The notes under the pieces are model-generated. The model did no database searches. It was not told where the DNA came from and saw only the letters and a program-made list of their open reading frames with translations. Source: Saccoglossus kowalevskii (Eukaryota > Hemichordata > Enteropneusta > Harrimaniidae). From it: 48,840 nucleotides of DNA. The position numbers and the translations under genes were made by a program. The DNA lies in the NCBI RefSeq assembly GCF_000003605.2, contig NW_003124896.1:103776-152615 (forward strand). Reading direction: 5' to 3'. Of this stretch, positions 1 to 15,300 are shown piece after piece; position 1 is the stretch's first letter, and each line of letters starts with the position of its first letter.

Positions 1-184
1 CTAGTAGAGGGGACAGTCAATAGTACATGGGTATATACTGGCTAGTATTAATTGATGTATAAATAACTAAATCATCTCAGAGCACATGGCATTGTAAACC
101 TAGACAAGTGGTACTTTGTGCACTTTACACACGCTGAATTCATTTTTATAAAAACCAAACAATAATCATTGTTTTGTTTTCCAG

Positions 185-316
185 ACAAGTAAAGATTATG
201 CTGTAGGTCAAGTTATAGTAGCAGTAGAAGATTTAATTGATGCCATTAAGACAACAGATAACATGGAACTGGAAGACTTTGAAGAACCAGGAATGTTTGC
301 TGTCAAGATTAATAAG
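185..316 (+). CDS. Vinculin-like exon 1 of those visible
   Basis: Acceptor gttttgttttccag, donor gtatat; 132 nt, phase 0 at both ends, 44 codons. Encodes an amphipathic helical segment including VIVAVEDLIDAIKTTDNMEL. Earlier coding exons must lie left of the window because no start codon or leader is seen. Confidence 0.75.
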
Positions 317-3300
317 GTATATGTAATAATATTACAGTCGTACATACCAGAAAATGTTTGCAGCCAGGGTTAATATTAAAAATATATATAACATATTAGG
401 TCAGATAAAAAAATATTGTGTTTCCAATATCCAAACTTTACAGTTGCACATGCTTATTTTCCCATATCAAAGTTATGTGGCTCAATAATAATAATATAGT
501 ACTGTATATAAGTAACAACAAATACTTACTACTATAGTAACCAGGAAGGTTACGTTCCAAAATAGCCAGGAATTGTTGCTGCCAAACCTTTTGTTCGAAA
601 TATTCAGAGGACTGAATATGTTATTGCCCCCCCTCCCCAAATGGGAAATTGAATGCACATATCAAGAAATGGGGTTATTTTAAATGTATTTCATATAAAA
701 GTATAACTGAAATATATGTTTTATGAGAGAAACAAAACGAAAGTTTTCTACGAAAGACAGTTTCTTGAAATTTTCTCAGTTATGAATTTTTTCAACTGGA
801 AATAAACTATTTGGTTCGTGTATTAAAAATAGTAATAACACCAGCTGATTCGTGTAATTTTGCCCTAGACAAATGTTTACAAACTGCAGTAGTCAGAAAA
901 TCATGTAAATTATGCAATGTACATTTCAACTGTGTTCTTAAAACTGAGTGTCACTGTATACGATCTGTGTGTGAATTTTCGTAAATACATTGCTTTTAAA
1001 ACTTTTAAAACTATGGTGACATTTAACAAAATAAAACCCTCCTAATTTTGATCAAGGCCTGTAGCAAATTGTGAATTATGTCTATAATTGGCTGTAATTA
1101 TCAAAAATATTACAGAAAAATATGTTAAATTTTGCACCAAAATTGTGGAGGGAAAAATGCATGCATGTCATGGTGCCCTTAGTCTGTATCTTTTTTTTTT
1201 GTTTGCCAGATCATTTCATTTCTAGACCCAGATCATCGGTTCAGTCTAAGTTTGGAATTTGAGGCTATGATGGAAGGTGTTGTTCGTCACAGCATGGCGG
1301 TAGCATCGGTGTCTAGAGAACATATCAGAAATAAAATAATAGACACTTGTAAAGCGGTAAGAAATAATTTCATGTTTTTGTCATCTTTACTACACTGTAT
1401 ACTTCATTTACGATTTTTTAATTAAGGCTTTCTCGTAGACATTGTGTATTTTCAGCATTTGTGAATTTAGTATTGTAACTGTCACTTCCTTTGAATCTGT
1501 GCATTGTAACCGACAGACACCATCTTGATCTACTGTAAAAACTATATTAATTGGTTGACTCCTATTAATTTGCGAACCCAATTCATCCAACAACAAAAAA
1601 TGTATACTAATGTACAGTGTAGAAATGTATCCCAATAATCCATAACGTTACATTTCTGGTGATCCCACCAAAGATTTCTATATGTTGTACCAGCAGTGAT
1701 TTAAAAAAAAATTGAATTTCATTTTTTTTTACTTATGACATAACAACAGGCAACATTGGAAGCACAAAATACCCTTGATGTTCTTTTTATTTAACCGTGT
1801 ACTTGTATGTGAAAATGTCTTTCATGTTGTTCACAGATTTTAAGACAGGGCAGCGACATCCCAAACCAGTACAAGTCACTTTCTGAAAATCAGAGTTTTC
1901 ATCAACTCAAAGAAGATTTCAGTACAAATTGTGATAAATTACAAAATGATTTTAAAGATTTAGAAAAACTTGTTAACCAGTCACTAGGATATCAAGTGGT
2001 TGATGTGTTATTAGTAACCACTGAGCCGTTGGATCGTCTCATCAAAACATCTATTTCACATGTTAAGGTACGTGAGAAATAATATCAGCAGTATCCATGA
2101 TATTAGAATGCATATTGTAGTCTTGCTTTCTTATCTCTAAAACTCAAATGAAGTGGTCGAATGGTGCTATTCTGTGAGCTGGTGACCAGATGCAACACCA
2201 GCATGTTCACTTTACATCTCATTAGAATAAATTTACATCTCATTAACATAACATTTACATCTCATTAGCATATGTGTACATCTCATAAGGGTGATAATTA
2301 TTGCAGCAGGACTAGTCTAATCAATTTGGTCACAAATCGTGCCTGACCTGCCAATATTTGCAACAGAAACTAAAAAAGTACCCTTCTAAACAGCATAAAA
2401 AAATCTACCTAAATCTTAGTAGTGGAAAATTTTTAAATGAAAGTCATGTTATTTCTTTGTATTTGCTCCTAAGCAATGCTTATGTAATTGGCATTTAATT
2501 TCAGTTGCCTGCTTATGCTAATGATATCTGTCCAGTAATTTCAGAGAAAATGCACCTGTATGTTTGATGCATAAATATATTACCATGGCAGCCATACAAA
2601 ACAAATGCTCCCCATAGCTTTTGAAGTCATGCTTGTGTGGAAATTTTTTTTCCAACTTTTGATATACCCAGAATAGTTTAATATTTAATTTTTATTTTTA
2701 TGCAGGACAAATCTACGTTGCCAGAGAAGGTCTGCATTGATATGTTACAACCACTAGAAGAATCGTTTCATGATTATTCAGACAAAATAATACAACTTGG
2801 TGGATTTATTGCTGCTAGTTGTGTCGATAAACGAAGTGAGTATCTTTCACACATGGCCTATAATATTTCAAATCTCAGTTAAAGTCATTGCTGAGACAAT
2901 TTTCATTTAGATTAGTAGCTTAGTGGTCATGTAAATTGTTAGTACCCCGGTAACAGTATGAGCACCAAAATCAACTTTCACATTTTATTTTTTCATATTT
3001 TGATCAGCACCCGTAGCCACAGGGAATTATGTTCATTTGATCCAAAAGTATCAAGAAAAAAGCTATTAAAAAGTGCATGAAAATAGGAAAAATGTATACT
3101 ACTTCACAAATGCCTATTAGCATCTAATTTGTCATCTAATTTACATATAGGAGTTCGTCATCTACGTTCAACAGTCTCTCAACTTGAGAACTTGGATCCT
3201 GAGATTTACCCAGCATGCATTGCAGCCAGGCGAGACACTTTAGACAAAGGAGCATCTGAGCATGTAAAGTTGCTGCAAAGAGAATGGCATAATGAGATCT

Positions 3301-6300
3301 GCATATTGGTGGATATTATCGACGATATGACAGATCCTAAGACATTCTTGGACATATCAGGTATCAGACTTTTTACAATAATATGGTGAATTTCCGTATG
3401 TTTTAGCTATATGAGTGTGCTGCGATGAGTCAGGAACGCATGAAACAACCAAGAAACCATAAAGCTTACTGTTTATTTCACCATTTTGATCTACAGCAAC
3501 CAACTCTACTTTTGACATATCAATACTCAGTGATCAGGTGACATATAACACCATTAGAAATGTATTCCTGAATTAAAATAGTCCCAAAAATCCAATGAAC
3601 ATCTACTTCTCTTGTTATTAGCACTGAATACAAGTTTCAGACTACATGTATTTCTTTCTTTATTTCTGTGTTGTAGAATCCTCGATAAAATCGGATATTC
3701 GAGAATGTCGAGAATCTATTTTGATATCGGACAGTGATATGCTGGCGACATCGGCCAATCAGCTGCTTGGTAGGGCTAAGCGTATTGTACAGGTTGCAAA
3801 GAAAGTAGTAGATAATCATATAGACCCCATATATAGGAATGGACTTGGATCATACGTCAGTCACTTAGAGAAAGGTATGTTAATTTCTAAGCAGTTAAAA
3901 TGATTTAGTTAAAGGCGGCAGTCGTCGTGCTGCATCCTGTTCGATGTGGGACTCATAGCGACGTATACAACGCGTGTAACATACATTGTTTATATTCATG
4001 AAATTCGAACACACGCTGTGCGACGACCACCGTGCTTTAAAGTGTACTCGTAGCCAGCTGCCTTGTTAAATGTTGTTACAGTAGTTTGATCTCTCCACAA
4101 ATGGCACCACTCAAGTATAACTGCCAATTAACTCCTCATAATTTTCTCAGAGATGGAGAGGGCGCTAAGATCATGGCATAAGTCTTTATGAGATCCATGT
4201 GCACTCAATAAACGTCACCCTACATGTAGTTAGTAACGTATTGTTTATTTCAGCTATACCCTTAGTACAGAATTCTGCATACGAGGCCGTCAGTTTGATT
4301 CACCATGCAAGATTACATGATAAGTTATTAGAACGATGTGAGCTACTACTGCAGTGTGTATCAAGAGTTAAGATGGGATTAGATATTAGAAATCATCCTG
4401 ACATTCTCAGTCCTGTTAGGAACAACGTGAGAAGTAAAAAAAAACCAGTCATTTCAGGTGAGTGAGACAGTGCCCTCAAGTGTAAGTTTGAATAATCTTT
4501 CTTTTTTATAAAGACATTTTTATGTAAAATTCTGTCTTGCTTTGTATTTGTGTAACAGGCAACATTTTTTGTCGAATTTAATTGCAAGTTCTAACATTAA
4601 AAACAGTGCATGTTGCGTCAAAACTACTGTTTATTTTACCGATTCCGATACGTTACATGGTAGACTTTTATTTTAGGTTTATCCAAATTTTGATATTGGC
4701 TTCATTATGTTTATCGTTTCAGATCTTCCGGATTATCCATCGTCACATAATTCAAAACAATCAACCGAGAGTAATGCATATTTAAGTAAACCAATCCCTG
4801 ACTTCAATGATGAGTCATTTAGATCTTCAGATAGTAACATGTATCTCAGTAAACCAATTCCTGACTTCAATGAAGAGTCATTTAGATCATCAAATAGTAA
4901 CATGTATCTCAGTAAACCAATTCCTGATTCATTGCACACACCCATCACATTAACCGTTCCACAAACCTCTATACCCTCTTCTACAATATCAGGTAAGTGT
5001 CATAGTGAGTTGTGTGAGTTTTTGACACGTTGTTTTGAACCCTGACAAAATTAACATTGCTGTTCCAAATGATATTGTTCCAAATGTTATAGACACAGGA
5101 TAATATCAAGTCACATGGCCTATATGGCAGATGGCTAGAAATGAATTTTAGTTAGAACAATAAATCTTTTTTTCAACCTACTGTAATAAAATAAAGTGAA
5201 AAAATTATTATATATTTTTGTTTCAAAAGTATCACATAATTCATTATTTTTACCCGACACCACAACGGTCAAAAAAAATTCTCCTACTTAAAGCATTATT
5301 TCACAGAAAATAAATATTACTCATCAAATTTTCTGATTTTCACAACCATGCATATCCATCTATATTTTGAGATAAGATGAGACCTTATTACCATGGAAAC
5401 TGATGATTATAATGTCTAAAAAAACAGCATTTTCCTGAGTGTTTACCTGTGTTGATTTGGGAAAAGAAGTTCATAGACCATATATTTTTATCTGGATTTT
5501 GTGAACAAAGCATAAGATAAAACATTTAGTTCCACAAAGATCATTTTGGCTCACTTTGACATCTATGAAATTTACAAATTTTTGTCTATGTATCATGGTT
5601 TCCTGAGGACAGAGTTGCTGGAAATCATATACAAATGCTTTTGAGACAGCTAGGCAGTGTACCGTTAAATCTGTATTAGAAGCCAGATCCCCAATATTGA
5701 AGCCGCACCCAATTTTTTTTTGGACAATTGAGAGCCGAAAATTCACCATTTCTCATGTGTAGATGCTCTAATAGAAACCCCATCCCCTCTATCGCATTGT
5801 ACCATTTCAATAGAATCTGCGACTTCTAATACAGATTTTACAGTATTATTGTGTTGTAGATAATAGGCTGTATTTATGTAAATACCGGAGTACATGATTG
5901 TTGGTAATATCAAGAATTATCATAATATCAAGGATAAATATATGTTTCTAGAAATATTAATACAAATGAACGAGTCTGTGAAAGAACTAGTTTGTCTCGT
6001 GTTACTTTGATGATTTCGTTGCTCATTTGCAAATCATGATTCACGTACGTTTTGCATTTTTTAATACGCGGATAATCTTGCTCATATCTGTTTACTCAAT
6101 TGAACATTGTGTCGAATCTGTGATGCCATTTGAAATGTGTTTGATTTATGCCGACACTGAATGGTAGCTTGTAACATATTGCCATACATAGTCGCAATCC
6201 CTATCTTAAATTATAAATGATGTGTATGAACTATGTAAATCACTTTGCGTCTTTGAAGATTAATAAATTAATTTTGTAAATTGAACGTATACTAAACTCA

Positions 6301-9300
6301 CTGGATGTATATTTCTGCAGCACTGAATGTACCGTTGTATTATTTGAATCCTGTGACTGATCTACTCAAGGCTATTAGTAACGCTGATCGTATTGAGATT
6401 GAGATGATATGTCGAAATATAACGTCACAATCCTATGCATATAAAGACATTGTTCAAACACTATGTAAATTACCTAGTGACCAACATACAATAAAGTAAG
6501 TATTCATGACTTGTTCTATAAATTGCTTTCATAATATTGTCACAAAATGACTGTGAAATTTTACCACAAATTAGTGTTCTCTATTCACTTTAGTACAATC
6601 TTCAGTTAAACTACTGTAAAATACTTTAAATTTGCTTGGAATAAATTTTCGCTATTTTTCGCTGAAGGAATGATTCAGTGAAAATAAAATCCAGCAAATA
6701 TACCTTTTTTCCTATATTTTACATTCAACTTGTCAAAAATCAGAGAAAATAAATTCTATACAAAACTCCCAAAATGTCTTTTCAGCGAAAATTAATTCCA
6801 GCTAATTCCAGGTATTTTACCTGCGCGATAAATAGAGAAAATACTGTATTTATGATTTTCATGTAGTTGGAAACAACTAATCACAATAACTTATTTGGTG
6901 ACACTAAGAATAATTAGTACAGATATATTTATAGCGCGGTCACATTCTTTTTTACCTTTTTGTAGGCTCCAGGCAACTTTGGAGACATTAACATGAATAG
7001 GCAAAATTTTTGTCAGAGGGCGATGTTTTGAACCATTAAACTAGTTATGGTAACTAATGAATGTGGCACATAACCTAATTATCTCCTGGTCTATAGGTGT
7101 CTCGGCCATTTTCACTCTGTAACTATTTGTTGTGAAGTGACAATTAAGACCCATTTAATCACATTTTGACAAAACAAATATCAGAAGACTCATATTGATA
7201 ACTCAAACTGATTTATTTCTTTTTTTCAGCTCATTGGAATCTAATTTATCAGAAATCATGAAAATATTACCTGGTTTCCTGCAATTGGGAAGGAATACTT
7301 TCTCCACTGATGAAAGGGGGAAAGCCCAGCTTTACGTACAAGGACAGGAATGGGCCAAATATGTGTGTGAATTAGAAGCAATCATCCAGCATATGATGCA
7401 GCCATGGTCTCTGCCAGTACAAAAAGTTGCTGATTCAGCAAAAACTGGGAATACAAAGTCCATGCAAAGTGAGGTAAGTGCTATACAAACAAACATACAA
7501 ACATAATGCATTGTGGGATGCATACATGTATATGAACATGCATTTATCTTACAATCTTAGCTTACACATAGAGAATTTTAGAGAGCTTATACATTATATA
7601 AACTACCATGTCCAGTCACATACATCATGACTGAGACATGTGCACTCTTTTTGTGTTGTACTTGTCAGTATTACCATGCCAGGTTACTGAATAACAATAT
7701 CTGTTTTTAATTTAACAATTTTTTTCTCTTTTGGGATACAGATTCAAATTCTTAACAGTCATGTTGAATTGTTACATCATCTGGTTAGCATGGCAATGGA
7801 AGTATCTACAAATCAAGGCAAAGTTCAAGTGCATAGAAGGTCAGAGTTGATGGAGCATGCTCAGTTGGTTCAAAGACATGCAAATGAGCTGAGTAAATTG
7901 ACTCAGGAAGTGAATAGTGCAGCCAATAAGTTTGCGTTAAATAAAGGTATGAACATTTTTGAAACTATAATCTGAACGATCAATACATATTACTAGTAAT
8001 AATACTAATGATGAATGTAATGTTTTAGAACACCTGTGTTCTCTAAGACAGACTGGAATAGGAATGAAGAAAACAACAGATATTTGCATTAGCATGGGTT
8101 GGTTAGGCTTTGAAGATTGTGGTATACATTCGTGTAATCAGTCTTTTTTCTCTAACAATTGGTCAGGATCAGTACTCCAATATGTAGCGCCCTCAAGTAT
8201 CAAAGCACTCTACTCATGTAGGCTGATCAAACGATGTACATGTATAGCAATTCACTGCATCATCATCATCATTACTATTATTATACATCTGTCACCGTAA
8301 CGCCATAAGTTACAGTGTGTCGTAATTTTGCGCTATTTTATGGGGTATTTTCATCCTACCATATAAGGAAATGCGATTTCCAAATATGGAATGATTACGC
8401 GCATAAGCATCCTCGAATAATAAAAACAAACATGGCTGCCAGCAGGGTTCGACTGGACTCCACACAAAGAAGTTCACTGATTTTGTTCTAAACTTTTTGG
8501 ATTTCGGCATTCCCATGATGTACCATTGGAAGGAAAAGATGTATAACAATAAAGTTATTATGAGGATACCTAAAAGTATGCACTCAGACAGTACACCATT
8601 GCATCGACCTCCGCTGTGCGTCGGTCGATATTCCCAATGTACTGTCTTCGTGCATGAGGTATCTTCGTAATAACCTCATATTATTTAGATGTGTTGATCA
8701 TCCTTTATAGTTCCATGGAAGCAATTCTGTCTATGCAGGGGATGTCTTCTATTCATTGACACAAAGATTTGATGTGACACAACTAGTTCGCTAATTCACT
8801 GGCACGTCATTGACGCAACTAAAAATTATTCATTGATTAGTGCAGAGCTTACTTATAGCAATGTCTTACTATAGTTATGGAATTTGTAATTTTATAAACA
8901 AAATAGATTTAAAAATAAACGAAAACAGGGGACCACAACAGCTAATTTGTTTATTTTATCCTAGATGATAAATCAAAGGATTCTGTTCTAAGAGAGAAAA
9001 TACAGCTGTGGTCTGTGAAATGCTTTGAGTTGATGCATGGTCTGGACAGAATCACAGCGGGAATACCACTGAGGAATATGGATTTAGAAACTTCTTTTGT
9101 AGAACACAGAACAGATGATTTAGAAAGTCAAGTAAAAGACATGGCAGCATATTCAACTAAAATCTCTGATATGGTAAATAAAGTTATTGAAGGGTAAGTA
9201 ATGGCTTAGTTTTCAATATTTGACTGCAGTTTAGGCTAGACTTTTATTATCCCTTGTTTTGCAAACCCGCCGAATGAACTGGAGCCAAAAATGAAGTAAG

Positions 9301-12300
9301 TGCAAAAAATTGCTAAAAAAACTTGTTTATCTTCATTTTTTTCTGCCCGACGCTTAACAAACCCAAGTTGCATTTTCGTGGGAGTATCATGATCAAAGTA
9401 CCAAAGTCTCGTGCAGATGAGAAACAAGGTTATACGTGAAATGAAATTTTATTTCATTTCTTTTCCCCGATCAATGATCTCACTTACAATTCTTTGAGAA
9501 TCACACAAATCTAATGGAAAAAAAATAATTAATTTTTTTTCCCCCCTCCTCAAAAAAATTGCCTTATAAAAGCTTGAGAAACAAGGAATAAAAAAAAAGT
9601 CTGACCTTACTGTGAAAAAATTAGATGTATAGTGACTTTGATGTAATATAAATAAAAGATCACATGCAGTACAATTGTAGCTAGACTCTTGATACATAAA
9701 ACAGAGTTGCAAAATGTATTCTTTTAATTCTTCTTTCTCCATAGGCTTGAAGATGAGGCAAAGATTGATTCTGTAACTGGTATTTGTGAGTCTGTCAATA
9801 AACTGATGGATATATTGAATGAAGTAATACATTCTAACCACAATGATAGAAGCAGATTGAGCCTGGATATTGCAATCATTCAAAGACAGTGGGCATTGAA
9901 AGTAAGTTTACTTCAAAATTGTTGATACTTAGTATCCACATTGTATTTGTGTTTTACCTGTTTTATTACATGACTTTATGTAATAAGTTGATGGGCATAC
10001 ATCAGAACCAATATATCAAGTCAAATCACTGGTAGATTGTGGTAACATCATTCAAGTTATACCAATGGAATCATGGAATACTATTGTTCTTGTTGTTTAA
10101 ACAAATAATCTGTCTATTGTTTCCAATTGTCTTTTTAATCCAGTAATGGAATAAACTTAAAATTAAACCGATAATCAACCGTGTGCTTCAATTGTTAACC
10201 ATGGTGGCCAATTTGCATATAACATTATCTAATTTGAATACTCTTTTTGTTTCAATAGGAATAATTACCATATCAATACCCTTTCTATTGTTTTCTTGAA
10301 AGTTCAAGCATGGTTTGGGGAAAACACCGTAATCTTGCATACATTACTGATATGCAAATCACCCAATGCTAACTCAGAAGTAAATATATGCGATTCAGTC
10401 ACTTGAAGTTTCCGGCTTAAAGCGGGAGGGTTGTTATCTGCATATGCGCAGGAATTACAACACACGCTAAAAACGCAAAGACTCATGGGTAAACGCTTGT
10501 TTGTAAACAATGACACGCTATGGCCATCTGACGCATGCGTAGGTAATGACTCCCTCGCTTTAATATCAAGAAAATCGCTGTGATACTCTTGAACTTACAA
10601 ATTAATATTTCTGCTTTAATTTCATGTGTGTCGATTAAATTTGTTTCGATCAAACCCTATAGAACTCTGTGGATGCTCATTGCAAACTATTGAAATATTT
10701 TTGAAGCAGCAATGGTTATGGCTATCTGATATACAAAATTTATTCAAGAAAGTATAACAAGCCCCAGTGAATTGCTTCAAAATTTATGTGATTTTCCCAA
10801 TTTTGTAAAATTTGTGTCACAAAATGAAATCACTTTATAGTAGTACCGATAAGTAAGCTATTAGCATTTCACAGGAATACCTGAAGCTTGTACTTTCATT
10901 GACATCCATGATTAAAGTTGCAATCAATTCTATATTCAGATCAAATTGTTGGAATCAGTTATTGATGAATTAAGTAATGGAATGACTGTGCCCATAGACA
11001 GACTGGTTGGTGCTGCCCTCGCTGTCAACCAGGCTAAAGGTAGGTTTAGTGGAATTCTTTTTTATTTAATTATTCACAGTTTTTTAATTTTAAAATCCAC
11101 ATGGACATGTTTAATAGATAACAATAATACCTTGCCAAGTTTTTGAACTTACAACTCAATTCTCAAAACATCAAAATAGTGAAAATTAATGGTTTTACAG
11201 TATTTCAAATTAAAGACCCACTTGAAAAACATCTGTTGAGCAATAGAAAAAAAAATTGGTAAATTATGAAGAACATTATTTTGTTGTCACCGAGGTTGGA
11301 GTATGTTGACTTTGTAGACCGGATTGCTTCGATACTTGTATATGTACCTTGGGTAGACCCCACTTAGATTCATGATGATATCTTCAATTCTATAATTATG
11401 GTGAATATTTTTGTCATTTTTGGTATAAAGTGATATTTTTGACTTCTTCTTGAAAACCGAAAGCCGATTGCTTTTATAATATACATATGGACACTACAGG
11501 TGGACCTCTTCTCGGATTTGTTTATTTCGTGGTGATATCTTGAATTTTCTAATTTTGATGAATATTTTTTGTCATTATTGGTAAAATGTTTTTGACTTCT
11601 TGTTAAAAACTACAAGTCCGATTTCTTTGATATTATACACAAAAGTTACTATAGGCGGACGTCTCTCATTTCGTGATGGTATCTTCAATTCTTTCATAGT
11701 TCTTTTTTGCCGTTCTAGACTGTTGAGTCAGAATGTTAACTGGAACATTTGACAACTTGTTCTACAGGCAATCAAGAAATTTATATTAAAATAATTTGTA
11801 TTTATTACAGGTAGATCAAGAGAGAGTTTGATGAATGAATATCAAAACTATGCTGATGAACTTTCCGCTAAAGTGTCCAAAGCCAGACAAGATTGTAATA
11901 GAGCTGTGAAAGCGATTCCAGCATCACCACCTAAATATGCAGTGTTTTCATGTGTTGATATGCTGTGTAAGCTGACACCACAAATCCTAGCACAGGGCAG
12001 GAACATGGCGGGTATGTTTACTGGTGTATTGGCTTTGATTTGCTGGATTTGCACAATCGTTATGGACTAGTAGATAACAACTTTTACTTGTTTCAAGTCA
12101 ATTCTATACTTTTAAAATATTTGTTCTGTTCAGTATATGGATTGATAATTCGTTGCTTATTTCAGATGGTTCATCGATTTCATTGGACGACTTTCAACAT
12201 CTTAAAAGACAATGGGCATGTAATGCACATCAGTTAGTTCGAACATTACTGGATATCCCAAAGGCTGATCAAAAAGCTGTTACAGGTACTATGATTTTTG

Positions 12301-15300
12301 ACTCTGAATGTGTGATTGTATGCCCTGTATACCTCACTTAGGGACAGTGGTCATAGATCATGCAGCGAGTGTTCAAATTTTGTGCAAATAAACATTTGGT
12401 ATGGGGTCCATATTAAACAGGACGTGGCATGACTACCAGGGGTCTAATGTTGATGCTGTCATCATGATAGTGTGTACTTAAATATAACATTTTTATATTT
12501 TATTTATCTTGTAGATGTTATCAATGTTTTCCGTACTTTGCGAGACACAACAATGCAGGATGTGACTTTATCATTAGATTCCACCATCCACTCACTGGGT
12601 CTACCTGTAATAACATCAACTCCCTCCACATCTATTCATCCACCTATCCCCAAGGCAACTCCATATCTGCCATACTCAATGACTCACATGCATAGTAGTC
12701 CACTGCCAAGTACAATGCCTGTAACGTCTACTCCGCAGAACGTTAGATTCCTAAAACACTCTATAGATGCAGAACGTGATGGAGAGAAATCTGTGAGGGG
12801 GCAGCGTTCTACAGCTCCTCAATCATTGAGTCCACAGGGTTCCACGTCACTCAGTTCCAAGGGTTCTCCATCAAGTTGTTTGAGCACACAAGTGAGCAAC
12901 AGCAGGGAGTCGCTATCATCAACAAAGACGTCACCTTCTAGAACACCAATCAAATCACCTGAAAACTCGGCCAATGATAGCTTACTCACTATCAGGTACC
13001 TATCTTTTTTTGTCTGGGGAGGTACTATTAAATAGCATAGCCCAACCATTATAACCTTGCCCATAAAGATAGAATACTTTATATTTGTCAAGTACAACTT
13101 ATGATATCAGGAGTCCTCCACCACAAGATTGTCCACATGTTAATTCAAAGTCCATCCAATGTGAGATAGCAAGGTCCAAAAGTTTATCTTGTATATTGTA
13201 AAACCATTTAAATCTCACTAGCATTTATTTTAATGTTTTGAACAATTGCATTGGATTTTAAGTTCACAAGCAGGGAAACAACAAGTTCTATTGTTTATTC
13301 CACATGTTCACATGAATTTAATTTGGCGACTTTTACTTCAGCTAAAATAGCGAAATTAAAACCCAGTGAATATTTAATGCATTTACAGTACTTATTTTTT
13401 TATGAATAAACTCTTTGCATGTGACAGGAAGACTCCACCACAAGATGTTATTTCAATGTCCAACCTTTAGGGACGACGTCAAAAGATCGATGTCGGTTTA
13501 AAAAACTTAATTAGTTTTTTTCCAAACCCCCCTACCCCCCACTGAAACTTAATTGATAAATATTGGTCATGGCGTCAGACTACATTCACCATTAAATACA
13601 AATTGATAATCGGACAGTAGTATTGCATAGTAGTTGGTTGTCGGGTGGGTGTAAAAAGATTTTACAAATGCACCTCATTTGACGCACAGATTTACATTCG
13701 AACCAAACCATTTTTCTGGGTTTTTTTCTTTTTCGGTTATTTCTGTCCATGATTGGATAGAAAAAAACGAACTACAAATACTCCAAGATTGTTTTGACTT
13801 CATTAAAAAATAAAATCGTTTTTGTAGGATGGGAACTTTTTTAGGTCAAAACCCCCCACCCCCAAACTAAAGGAAATAAGTTTTTTATCCGACATCGATC
13901 TTTTGACGTCGTCCCTTAGTGAGACACCAATATTTATAGACAGCAATGTCGGAAAGTTTGTCTCGTACATCTGTCTCTCAATCTATTGGCGGATGAAAGC
14001 CTCAATGATTAGCCAAAATAATGGCATCTCAAGCATTGTGTTAAGAGCAGGGTAAAAAATCCTGAAAACAAAAACAATAGTTCAACTAATAATTTTAAAA
14101 CAAATTATACTAACAATGCAGATTTTTCAACATAGAAGACCTCGCTACATTAAACACTGGCTAACACTGACATTACATTACTTGACATTATTTGTTCTTT
14201 GTTTTGTTTCAGTCCTCACAGAACACAGCCAATCACCATAAGGTAAGCCTGACATGTGACTACTGATAATTTGCATAAAGCATGAACATGGTGGCATCAT
14301 GTATGTACACCGGTAGTCTTAAAGAAATAACTAGAATTTTGTGATTATCCTTAGTGCATCTAGTAAAGCCAAGACTGAATTATTAGTCTTTTGATCTAAT
14401 CACGTCTGACTAACTGTGCTTGGATAAACTTTTTTTCTTCTTTTGGAATCGTTTCATCTCCCGTAATGTGTTAAAGTTGCATTCCCAATTTGAAAATATG
14501 TGAAACATTTCTCCCATAACAAGATAGAAACATAAAATGTGTAATAATGATGCTGTTTCAGTTAAAACATAAAATATGTTATATTAAAAGTCGTTCTCAC
14601 TTTCCCGTCCTCCATTACTGGAGAGGTTATCCTTCAGACAAACATACCTACTATGTAATTGACCTTCCAGGACAAACAAAGCCTTTTAACTTAACCTTTT
14701 CACTACCAGTTCCCTCTTTTCTTTACAAATTCACAAAATAGTCCCGTTTATAGTCTGCACTTTCCTTCAGAAGATTTGGTAAAAACTGAAGATTGACTCA
14801 AATTTTGTCTGTTGGCTACAAAATTAGAATTCATTTCCATAAATATTGAGGAATATAAGAAAAAAGGTGCAAAAACATTTTGGGCGAGAAAGTCTGGTGG
14901 TGAAAAGGTACACAAGTTTCCATTGTTTATAAATGTAGTCTAATTTAGGTGTTCCTATTAAATTCATGTTGTCTACAATCTCAACATTTGATGGTACAAT
15001 GTATATGCAGGATGCGTACTTTGCATTGGGTGATGGGACCAGAGAATGAAATTTCGGCAGACCGTTCTTGAAGAAACCATATGTAAACAGCTTTATCAAT
15101 GTCATCGTTGTCGGATAATTTCACATGTTTTCTGTTCAGTTCCGCCTCTTGGTCAAAATTTCTTCAGCTTTTCTTCATATTTTACCCACCCACGAATAGT
15201 GGACTCACCGACTGCTAGGTCACGTGCAACTTGGTTTCACCTTTTCTCGATACGATCGATCGTTTATGGCGTACAGACAGACTGGATAGATTTCATTGTT

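Noticed and set aside
4733-4948. Minus-strand repeat ORF (71 codons)
   Set aside because: Antisense shadow of the SKPIPDF exon; splice sites and frame support the plus strand.
9449-9883. Minus-strand ORF of 144 codons
   Set aside because: Antisense to exon 13 and its intron; the plus-strand exon joins its neighbours in frame.
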